A stretch of 7,895 nt of DNA from Micrococcaceae bacterium UBA6021 (GTDB lineage: Bacteria > Actinomycetota > Actinomycetes > Actinomycetales > Micrococcaceae), in the NCBI GenBank assembly GCA_002427975.1, contig DIZT01000225.1:514-8408 (forward strand), read 5' to 3'. The notes under the pieces were generated by a model that searched no databases, had not been told where the DNA came from, and saw nothing but the letters and a program-made list of their open reading frames with translations. Positions 1 through 5,194 of the stretch are shown here, in pieces. The position numbers were made by a program, and so were the translations under genes. Each line of letters opens with the position of its first letter. The first letter of the stretch is position 1.

Positions 1-53
1 TGGGCCCGCGCCCGTCGGGTTCCCTGACCGAGCTTGCGAGGTGCGGGTGCGGG

Positions 54-686
54 TCAGACGGCCTTCGCGAGCCCCGTGCGGGCCATGGCGTCGGCGTAGA
101 CGACGCGCATTTCCTCGAGGTACTGTTCCTGCCGGGCAGGAGTGCCGGCGAAGGCGCGGCCGCTGAGGGAGCGGACCTTGTAGGTCTTCAGCCCGCGGCG
201 CCAGAGCAGCGGAACTTCAGTCTTCAGCAGCAGGTTGGCCAGGCGGTTGGCTTCGGTGCCGTGGGCCACGATCACCGAGGCGCGGGGGACCACGGCAAGG
301 AACTTGAGCAGCGGCTTGAGGCCGGCGGAGATCTGGTCCGGCGTGAACTTGCCGTTGACCTCGCCGGGGGTGTGCCATGGGTGCACGTTCCACGGCATGA
401 CGAACTCCGGGCGCAGGCCCAGCTTCCACTGGATGCCGAGCATGCGGGTGGCGGCGTCGTCGTCGCCGGCGGTGATGAAGCCGGACGGGTCCGCTTCGCC
501 GATGTTCGAGTAGAGGCTGATGATCCGGCACTCGTCGACGTCGTGCATGGGGTCAACGTAGGGGACTTCGGTGTGGGGCTTGACGCTCTGCAGGGAATCG
601 CACAGCTCGTTGACGGCGGCAACGTTGGGTTCGTAACGGCGGCTCAGGAGCTGTTCACGGAATGATTCGGGGGCCAGGGCTGTCAT
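54..686 (-). CDS. Uracil-DNA glycosylase superfamily-like protein
   Basis: This gene encodes 210 residues. The layout resembles the uracil-DNA glycosylase fold. NIGEADPSG (about residues 62-70) sits where the family has its first active-site loop. It is followed by MPWNVHPWH (about 96-104), a hydrophobic strand ending VIVAHGTEA (about 137-145), and VRSLSGRAF near the C-terminus, where the family has its last substrate loop (HPSP-like). If that is right, it acts in the cytoplasm on uracil or damaged bases in DNA, or is a non-catalytic relative. Canonical motifs such as GQDPYH or GEAPG are not matched, so activity is uncertain. The ATG at 686 is preceded by AGGAG about 12 nt upstream. An in-frame start at 827 would add 47 residues of Arg/Pro-rich sequence that looks non-coding. 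The gene stands alone, divergent from purA. Family placement is by pattern recognition only. Confidence 0.6.
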   Translation of the reverse strand: MTALAPESFREQLLSRRYEPNVAAVNELCDSLQSVKPHTEVPYVDPMHDVDECRIISLYSNIGEADPSGFITAGDDDAATRMLGIQWKLGLRPEFVMPWNVHPWHTPGEVNGKFTPDQISAGLKPLLKFLAVVPRASVIVAHGTEANRLANLLLKTEVPLLWRRGLKTYKVRSLSGRAFAGTPARQEQYLEEMRVVYADAMARTGLAKAV

Positions 687-810
687 ATAGTGCAATGTCT
701 CCTGCGGGGCTCGGCGATGCTGCCAATCCGGGAAAAGGGCGCGTGATGGGCGCGGAGATTCCGGGGTGGTTTGAAATGTGGTGTGGGCCGATTCCTGGTC
801 GGTCCTTATC

Positions 811-816
811 AGTCTA
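811..816 (-). promoter_or_regulatory. Possible -10 box for the glycosylase-like gene
   Basis: The minus strand reads TAGACT here, which fits the TAnnnT pattern of actinobacterial housekeeping promoters. No clear TTGACA-like -35 element is found 16-18 nt upstream, so the call is weak. Confidence 0.25.
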
Positions 817-834
817 GCAAGCCTCACGAAATGC

Positions 835-882
835 AGGGCCTGTCCGGCGGCTTTGCGTGATCAAAGGCATAGGGCAGGCCCT
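835..882. repeat. Nested stem-loop (two concentric inverted repeats)
   Basis: The outer arms are AGGGCCTG (835-842) and CAGGCCCT (875-882). The inner arms are CTTTG (851-855) and CAAAG (862-866) around a 6-nt loop. The 8-nt stretches between outer and inner arms form a symmetric internal loop. On the plus strand the outer arm runs into TTTAT, so it could act as a weak terminator reading toward purA, or be a regulatory structure. Chance is possible in GC-rich DNA. Confidence 0.35.
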
Positions 883-993
883 TTATCCAGAACGGAAAAC
901 TACCAGAGGCGTTGAGCAGTCCGCAGCCGGTAGAGGCGATGACGCTTTCGCGGGCGCCCCGGCCCGAACGAGTGGAGGAACCTCCGCATCGGC

Positions 994-999
994 TAAACT
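994..999 (+). promoter_or_regulatory. Possible -10 box for purA
   Basis: TAAACT fits TAnnnT and lies about 150 nt before the purA start. The sequence 17 nt upstream (AGTGGA) is a poor -35 element. The small dyad GGAGGAACCTCC sits in the spacer. This is a tentative call. Confidence 0.25.
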
Positions 1000-1151
1000 T
1001 GGGTGGTAAGAGCCCCGGACTCTTGCGTGGTTGGCCGCTGTGGCGGTCCGGCCAGGCTGTGGCCTTCGGGGCATTCTCATGAACGGCGCTACGCAGGCCT
1101 GCCATCTCGGTGGACGGACCTGTGCGGCCCGAACGAATGGGGGAGGATCCC

Positions 1152-2441
1152 ATGCCAGCAATCGTGATCGTAGGAGCCCAGTGGGGCGACGAAGGAAAAG
1201 GCAAGGCCACCGATCTTCTGGGCGGCCGCGTTGACTACGTCGTAAAGCCCAACGGCGGCAACAATGCCGGGCACACCGTCGTCGTAGGCGGTGAGAAGTA
1301 TGAGCTCAAGCTCCTTCCGGCCGGCATTCTGAGCCCCAACGCGATTCCGGTCATCGGGAACGGCTGCGTGGTGAATCTGGAGGCCCTTTTCCAGGAGATC
1401 GACGGCCTGGAGGCCCGCGGCGCGGACACTTCCAAGCTGCGCGTTTCCGCCAACGCCCACCTCGTGGCCCCGTACCACCAGGTGCTGGACAAGGTCACCG
1501 AGCGTTTCCTCGGCAGCCGCGCCATCGGCACCACCGGCCGCGGTATCGGCCCCGCCTACATGGATAAGGTGGCCCGCCTGGGCATCCGCGTCCAGGACGT
1601 CTTTGACGAGTCCATCCTCCGCCAGAAGGTGGAAGGATCGCTGCGCCAGAAGAACGAACTCCTGGTCAAGGTTTATAACCGGCGCGACATTGTGGTGGAC
1701 GAGATCGTGGACTATTTCCTGTCCTTCGCCGAGCGCCTGCGCCCGCTGGTCATCGACAGCACGCTGGTGCTGAACAACGCCCTGGACGAGGGCAAGGTTG
1801 TGCTCATGGAAGGCGGCCAGGCCACGTTCCTGGACGTGGACCACGGCACTTACCCGTTCGTGACCTCCTCCAACCCCACCGCTGGCGGCGCGTCCGTTGG
1901 CTCGGGTATCGGGCCCACCCGGATCTCACGCTCCATCGGCATCATCAAGGCGTACACCACCCGTGTTGGCGCCGGACCCTTCCCCACGGAACTGTTCGAC
2001 GAGATGGGCATGTACCTGCAGAAAACCGGTGGCGAGTTCGGCGTAAACACCGGCCGTCCGCGCCGCTGCGGCTGGTACGACGCCGTCCTGGCCCGGCACG
2101 CTTCCCGCGTCAACGGCTTCACGGACTACTTCGTCACCAAGCTCGACGTCCTCACCGGCATCGAGCAGATCCCGGTCTGCGTCGCCTACGACGTGGACGG
2201 TGTGCGGCACGACGAAATGCCCATGACGCAGACCGAATTCCACCACGCAGTCCCGATCTACGAGTACTTCGAGGGCTGGACCGAGGACATCACCGGCGCC
2301 CGCACCCTGGAGGACCTCCCGGAGAACGCCCGCAACTACGTGCTGGCCCTCGAGAAGCTCTCCGGCACGCGGTTCTCCGCGATCGGCGTCGGCCCGGACC
2401 GCGACCAGACCATCGTGGTTCACGATCTGATCAACGACTAA
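1152..2441 (+). CDS. purA: Adenylosuccinate synthetase
   Basis: PurA joins IMP and aspartate using GTP to make adenylosuccinate, the first committed step from IMP to AMP, in the cytoplasm. The 429 residues match the usual bacterial length. Visible signatures are the loop WGDEGKGK (11-18) with catalytic Asp13, NNAGHT (37-42) with catalytic His41, [26 protein letters not shown] (301-308), whose arginines belong to the substrate loop, and the guanine-binding TKLD (329-332). The ATG at 1152 follows GGGGGAGG with a 5-nt gap and puts Asp13 and His41 at their standard numbers. The in-frame ATG at 1110 would add 14 residues with no family support. The gene appears monocistronic: divergent upstream neighbour, and a strong hairpin 15 nt after the stop. 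Nothing is missing. Confidence 0.98.
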   Translation: MPAIVIVGAQWGDEGKGKATDLLGGRVDYVVKPNGGNNAGHTVVVGGEKYELKLLPAGILSPNAIPVIGNGCVVNLEALFQEIDGLEARGADTSKLRVSANAHLVAPYHQVLDKVTERFLGSRAIGTTGRGIGPAYMDKVARLGIRVQDVFDESILRQKVEGSLRQKNELLVKVYNRRDIVVDEIVDYFLSFAERLRPLVIDSTLVLNNALDEGKVVLMEGGQATFLDVDHGTYPFVTSSNPTAGGASVGSGIGPTRISRSIGIIKAYTTRVGAGPFPTELFDEMGMYLQKTGGEFGVNTGRPRRCGWYDAVLARHASRVNGFTDYFVTKLDVLTGIEQIPVCVAYDVDGVRHDEMPMTQTEFHHAVPIYEYFEGWTEDITGARTLEDLPENARNYVLALEKLSGTRFSAIGVGPDRDQTIVVHDLIND

Positions 2442-2455
2442 CAGCCTGTAAAGCG

Positions 2456-2497
2456 CGACGGCGGCGGGTCACCTGGAAAGGTGGCCCGCCGCCGTCG
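2456..2497 (+). terminator. GC-rich hairpin after purA
   Basis: The arms 2456-2474 and 2479-2497 form a 19-bp stem with one G-U pair, closed by the 4-nt loop GGAA. The hairpin starts 15 nt after the purA stop. No T-run follows, so it is either the U-tract-poor terminator type often seen in high-GC actinobacteria or an RNA 3'-end stabiliser. Confidence 0.75.
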
Positions 2498-2513
2498 TCC
2501 GTGCTGACCCAAC

Positions 2514-2567
2514 TGACTGGCAGTTAACGTCCTCAAAAGCGATTTTCGCGACGTTAACTGCCAGTCA
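2514..2567. repeat. 18-bp perfect inverted repeat (REP-like candidate)
   Basis: The left arm TGACTGGCAGTTAACGTC (2514-2531) is exactly repeated in inverse at 2550-2567. One mismatch further out, AA/TT extends the stem to 21 positions. Inside the 18-nt spacer, AAAA (2535-2538) and TTTT (2543-2546) pair around GCGA. The arms are AT-richer than the surroundings and contain GTTAAC. It lies 16 nt after the purA terminator and is followed by no T-run, so a second terminator is less likely than a mobile or binding-site palindrome. The function is unknown. Confidence 0.8.
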
Positions 2568-2762
2568 CTTGGGGAATTTACACAGGCTTAACGCGGCCGG
2601 TCTTGTGAGGCTGCAGGCGAGCCCGGCAGGCTCTTAAGCACACGCTGAACTGATCAGCCGATCATTCGACCAGACCCCTACGTGCCGGAGGCAGCGATGC
2701 TCCTGGGTCGGCCGGTGACGTAGCCGTCGCCAGGTCGGGCACGCAGACCGGAAGGATTTACC

Positions 2763-3092
2763 ATGGCCGGAAAGTTTGAAGTTTTCCTGGACTCCGATTC
2801 ACGATTCAGGTTCCGCCTCAAAGCACCGGACGGCACAGTGATGGCCGTGTCCGGAGCTTTCGAGGATAAGGCCGCAGTGGCTGCCGGTATCGCCGCCGTC
2901 CGCGAATGCGCCGGAACAGGACTGGTCACCGATCTCTGCCCGGCCGCCAAGGTTGCACCGCCGGCCCCCGTGGTGGCCACCGCCCAACTCCAGCCGACCT
3001 GTGGTGACCAGGGCGTTCCCGCTCCGAGGGTGCACACCTTTGTCACTGCCAAGACACCACGCCGGAGGGTCACCGCCCCGCGCTGGACCTGA
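2763..3092 (+). CDS. YegP/DUF1508-domain small protein
   Basis: The protein has 109 residues. Residues 3-58 match the YegP (DUF1508) fold: KFEVFLDSDSRFRFRLKAPDG, then a small-residue turn and a helix with AGIAAVRECA. The family is widespread and its biochemical role is poorly defined, so no function is assigned. Residues 60-109 form a Pro/Ala-rich segment ending in a basic stretch (TAKTPRRRVTAPRWT), probably disordered, and could contact nucleic acid; that is inference. The ATG follows GGAAGG with a 7-nt gap. No signal peptide or membrane segment is seen. The roughly 195 nt upstream, after the inverted repeat, hold only a small GAGCC/GGCTC hairpin and no clear promoter. The gene is probably a single unit ended by the terminator at 3190. 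Confidence 0.85.
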   Translation: MAGKFEVFLDSDSRFRFRLKAPDGTVMAVSGAFEDKAAVAAGIAAVRECAGTGLVTDLCPAAKVAPPAPVVATAQLQPTCGDQGVPAPRVHTFVTAKTPRRRVTAPRWT

Positions 3093-3125
3093 GCAGCCAA
3101 GGATCCAGGCCCGGAGTTACGGTCC

Positions 3126-3140
3126 CAAAAAAGTTTTTTG
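3126..3140. promoter_or_regulatory. A6-G-T6 palindrome, possible UP-type element
   Basis: C-AAAAAA-G-TTTTTT-G is an exact palindrome and one of the very few long A/T runs in this GC-rich window. It ends 9 nt before the GTAAC box at 3150, where an UP element or a curved-DNA or protein-binding site would sit. The role is inferred from position only. Confidence 0.45.
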
Positions 3141-3149
3141 TCCGAAGGC

Positions 3150-3177
3150 GTAACCCCTGCGGTGCCTGGAGCGATTA
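3150..3177 (+). promoter_or_regulatory. ECF sigma-type promoter (SigD-like)
   Basis: GTAACC (3150-3155) and CGATTA (3172-3177) are separated by 16 nt. From memory, GTAAC-type -35 boxes with a GAT-containing -10 are reported for SigD of mycobacteria and Corynebacterium. An ECF sigma gene starts about 150 nt downstream, so autoregulation is plausible. The predicted start of transcription is about 3183-3185, just before the hairpin at 3190. It could instead be a chance match. Confidence 0.55.
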
Positions 3178-3189
3178 ACCCTATGAAGC

Positions 3190-3237
3190 GCCGGGCTGGA
3201 ACTTGTCCCCCATCATGTTCCAGCCCGGCTCTTTTGT
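3190..3237 (+). terminator. Intrinsic terminator between yegP-like and sigma genes
   Basis: GCCGGGCTGGAAC (3190-3202) pairs perfectly with 3217-3229 across a 14-nt loop and is followed by TCTTTTGTT. This is a classic terminator reading on the plus strand, about 100 nt after the YegP-like stop. Because it lies downstream of the ECF-type promoter, it may also attenuate transcription into the sigma operon. Confidence 0.88.
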
Positions 3238-3328
3238 TACTGGAGGGTAAGGTTAGCGGGCGAGGGCATGCCGTGTATGACGGGCGGGCCCTAAGCTAAG
3301 CAAGCCAGTCCCCTCCACCGAAGGCCCT

Positions 3329-3886
3329 GTGCCCGTGACCGATGCGCTGACAGACGACGTTTTTCGTGCGCGCGCCCGCGATCCGGAGCTTTTCAGCATC
3401 GTGTACCGGACATATGCGTCACAGGTCCTGGGCTACCTCACAGCCCGCGGGGTAGAGGATGCGGAGGCGGTCATGCAGGAAGTCTTCCTCGCCGTCCTGC
3501 CACGGCTGCAGACGGTCACCGGCGGCGTCGCAGGGCTGCGCACGTTCCTCTTCTCAGTGGCCCACGCCCGGATGGTGGACGATCACCGGAGGCAGCGGCG
3601 CACTCCTGTTGAACTCCCGTTCGAACCCGACTTGGACGGACGCGAGGAATCCTCGGCCGAAGATGAGGTCCTGCAGCGCGCCTCACCACAGGACGTACAG
3701 AATCTCCTTAACGTGCTCCCGGATGAACAGCGGGAGGTCCTGTCGCTGCGCCTCGTCGGCGGACTGACGGTTGAAAACGTCGCGGATATTATGGGAAAGA
3801 GCGCCGGCGCAATCAAACAGCTCCAGCGCCGTGCATTGATCAGGCTGCGCGAGCAGTCCGCAGTGAAGGAATATGTGGCGCCATGA
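3329..3886 (+). CDS. ECF-type RNA polymerase sigma factor
   Basis: This gene encodes 185 residues, the normal size for an extracytoplasmic-function sigma factor that directs RNA polymerase to a small regulon. Region 2 spans about residues 20-90: ELFSIVYRTYASQVLGYL, then DAEAVMQEVFLAVLPRL, then the -10-binding part LRTFLFSVAHARMVDDHRR. An acidic linker follows (about 100-118). Region 4 spans about 122-175, with LPDEQREVLSLRLVGGLTV and a helix-turn-helix ending AIKQLQRRALIRLR. Start choice: GTG at 3329 lies 4 nt after GAAGG; a second in-frame GTG at 3335 has 10 nt and is also possible, shortening the protein by two residues. Its end overlaps the next gene by 4 nt (ATGA), which implies coupled translation with a membrane anti-sigma. 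It seems closest to SigD-type factors, an inference strengthened by the GTAAC/CGAT promoter upstream. Confidence 0.92.
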   Translation: MPVTDALTDDVFRARARDPELFSIVYRTYASQVLGYLTARGVEDAEAVMQEVFLAVLPRLQTVTGGVAGLRTFLFSVAHARMVDDHRRQRRTPVELPFEPDLDGREESSAEDEVLQRASPQDVQNLLNVLPDEQREVLSLRLVGGLTVENVADIMGKSAGAIKQLQRRALIRLREQSAVKEYVAP

Positions 3887-4686
3887 CGTCAAATGCGAGC
3901 ACACTGATCCAGACCGTGGACGAAATGCTGCTCGAGGCCGGCCAGTCGGACGCCGCAGGGCTTCGTGCCGCCTTGCTCGCGCTGGGATCCTTTGCCTCCT
4001 CGCCGGTCCCCGAGCCCGGTCCCGAACTGGCGTCGCTCCTGTCCGGCCAGACCCACCTGCTTGCCCGCCACCGCCTGCTCCGCAAGCACAGGGCCACGGT
4101 TGTGGGGCTTGCTGTCATCGCCGGGATGGGGCTGGGGGTCACCGGGGTGGCCGCCACCGGGACTGCTCCGGGAGTGCAAGCCAGCCGCTCCATCCAGCAT
4201 CTCTTGCACGACTGGGCTCCCGCCTGGACCATTACCGGGACTCCTTCGGCCAACGGGAGCAGGGACGACCTGCCAGACTCGCAACCGCCGGCGGAACCCG
4301 GATCGCCGGACGCCTCACTGCCAGCCCAGCCGGCGACTGTCGGGCCGGACACTGCCGTTCCGGAGCATGCCGGACAGAACCGGAGCTCGGAGCCGGCAGT
4401 GCGTGGAAACGCCACGTCGCCCGGTACCTCAATGGCGGACGACAGCGGTGCGTCCGGTAACGCTGCGGACGCTGCCATCCGGGAAAGCCACGATCCTGCC
4501 AAGGCCGGCGCTGACGCGGCGGCAGAGCTCGACAAAGCCGGGAAGCCCGTGACAGGAACCCTGGCCGATGCCGCCGCAACGGGGGAGACCCTGACCTCAG
4601 CCATCATTGCGCCCGTACCGACAGAAAAAACCGGGACCGGCAATGCCGGCCCCGGTTCAATCTGGCTGAAGAAGTTCAGCCGCTAA
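3883..4686 (+). CDS. Putative membrane anti-sigma factor
   Basis: The protein has 267 residues. Residues 1-70 are a short cytoplasmic domain with two helices (TLIQTVDEMLLEAG; LRAALLALGSF) and a basic end, RHRLLRKHR. One membrane segment (about 71-93) follows, giving an N-in topology. Residues 95-267 are an exported Ala/Pro/Ser/Thr/Gly-rich tail, largely disordered, ending WLKKFSR. There is no cysteine, so it is not a zinc-binding (ZAS) anti-sigma; the plan is closer to RsdA-like proteins. The role is inferred from the 4-nt overlap with the ECF sigma gene: it should hold the sigma at the membrane until a signal causes release or proteolysis. The last codons (4629-4657) double as the terminator of the opposite-strand operon. 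The stop is only 13 nt from the convergent gene's stop. Confidence 0.75.
   Translation: MTSNASTLIQTVDEMLLEAGQSDAAGLRAALLALGSFASSPVPEPGPELASLLSGQTHLLARHRLLRKHRATVVGLAVIAGMGLGVTGVAATGTAPGVQASRSIQHLLHDWAPAWTITGTPSANGSRDDLPDSQPPAEPGSPDASLPAQPATVGPDTAVPEHAGQNRSSEPAVRGNATSPGTSMADDSGASGNAADAAIRESHDPAKAGADAAAELDKAGKPVTGTLADAAATGETLTSAIIAPVPTEKTGTGNAGPGSIWLKKFSR
4624..4658 (-). terminator. Terminator of the minus-strand sulfur operon
   Basis: Reading the minus strand, arms 4657-4645 and 4641-4629 form a 13-bp stem with one G-U pair and a 3-nt ATT loop, followed by six T (4630-4625). On the plus strand the G-U becomes an A-C mismatch and no T-run follows, so the signal belongs to the minus strand. It lies 42 nt beyond the CoA-binding gene and within codons of the anti-sigma gene. 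Confidence 0.85.
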
Positions 4687-4699
4687 GTAGTCTGGTCCG

Positions 4700-5194
4700 T
4701 CAGGAAAGAAGCTGCCGCCTGGAGGAGATCACTCCGGTGTCGAAACCGGCGAGGTGGAGCCCCCCATGGAACCGGGCATGCTCGATCTTCACGCAGCGGT
4801 CCATCACCACGTTGAGCCCGGCGGCTTCGGCGTCGGCTGCCACGTCCTCGTGCCAGGAGCCGAGCTGCAGCCAGAGGGTCTTTGCGCCGGCCGCGATGGT
4901 TTCGCCCAGGACTCCCGGGAGGTCATCGTGCTTGCGGAACACATCCACGATGTCAGGGCTCTCGGGCAGATCTGCCAGCGAGGCGTAGGTGGGTTCACCA
5001 AGGATCTCCTTGACCACGGGGTTCACGAAGTACACCTTGTACCGCGTGGACGACTGCAGGTACGTCGCCACAAAGTAGCTGGCCCGGGACGGCTTGTCCG
5101 AGGCGCCCACGATCGCAATCGACTTGGCTGAGCGCAGCAGGTTCAGGCGCTCCGGCGCGGAAGGGCCTTCCCAGGTACGGGATTCGGTGCTCAT
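4700..5194 (-). CDS. CoA-binding domain protein (YccU-type)
   Basis: This gene encodes 164 residues of the CoA_binding_2 family, a Rossmann fold thought to bind CoA or a nucleotide; the cellular role is not established. Visible family motifs are SIAIVGASDKPSRASY (25-40), VYFVNP (54-59), VDVFRK (83-88), AKTLWLQLG (104-112) and LNVVMDRCVKIEH (127-139), with the conserved Cys134. After this comes RFHGGLHLAGFDTG, a C-terminal stretch longer than in E. coli YccU. The ATG at 5194 follows GGAG with a 7-nt gap and overlaps the metY stop (ATGA), indicating translational coupling. Upstream in-frame sequence up to 5308 lies inside metY and is not family-like. It is the last gene of the operon and is followed by a strong terminator. 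The link to sulfur or acyl-CoA metabolism is inferred from position. Confidence 0.9.
   Translation of the reverse strand: MSTESRTWEGPSAPERLNLLRSAKSIAIVGASDKPSRASYFVATYLQSSTRYKVYFVNPVVKEILGEPTYASLADLPESPDIVDVFRKHDDLPGVLGETIAAGAKTLWLQLGSWHEDVAADAEAAGLNVVMDRCVKIEHARFHGGLHLAGFDTGVISSRRQLLS

Larger units (their letters stand above)
687..1151. other. Divergent intergenic region before purA
   Basis: These 465 bases separate two divergent genes and hold no convincing gene. Weak promoter-like boxes are visible: TAGACT on the minus strand (816-811), which would give the glycosylase-like gene a leader of about 120 nt, and TAAACT on the plus strand (994-999), about 150 nt before purA. Neither has a good -35 box. 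A 12-bp dyad, GGAGGAACCTCC (974-985), lies just upstream of the plus-strand box and could be an operator or chance. A nested stem-loop at 835-882 is listed separately. I see no purine riboswitch core here. Confidence 0.4.

Noticed and set aside
687..827. A 47-residue N-terminal extension of the glycosylase-like protein
   Set aside because: The residues are Arg/Pro/Thr-rich without fold character, and the ATG at 686 has its own AGGAG upstream.
1089..1844. A 251-codon open frame on the minus strand opposite purA
   Set aside because: It is antisense to the conserved PurA N-terminal half, including its active-site motifs, so it is not a gene.
2619..2633. GAGCC/GGCTC hairpin upstream of the YegP-like gene
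   Set aside because: A 5-bp stem is expected by chance at this base composition and no T-run follows.
3292..3297. TAAGCT as a housekeeping -10 box for the sigma gene
   Set aside because: The matching -35 region (TGCCGT) is poor and the site is too common a pattern to list as a promoter.
3183..3299. A 38-codon open frame starting at the predicted ECF transcription start (MKRRAGTCPP...)
   Set aside because: It lies across the terminator hairpin, has no ribosome site, and its composition is dictated by the stem. A leaderless peptide cannot be excluded but is unsupported.
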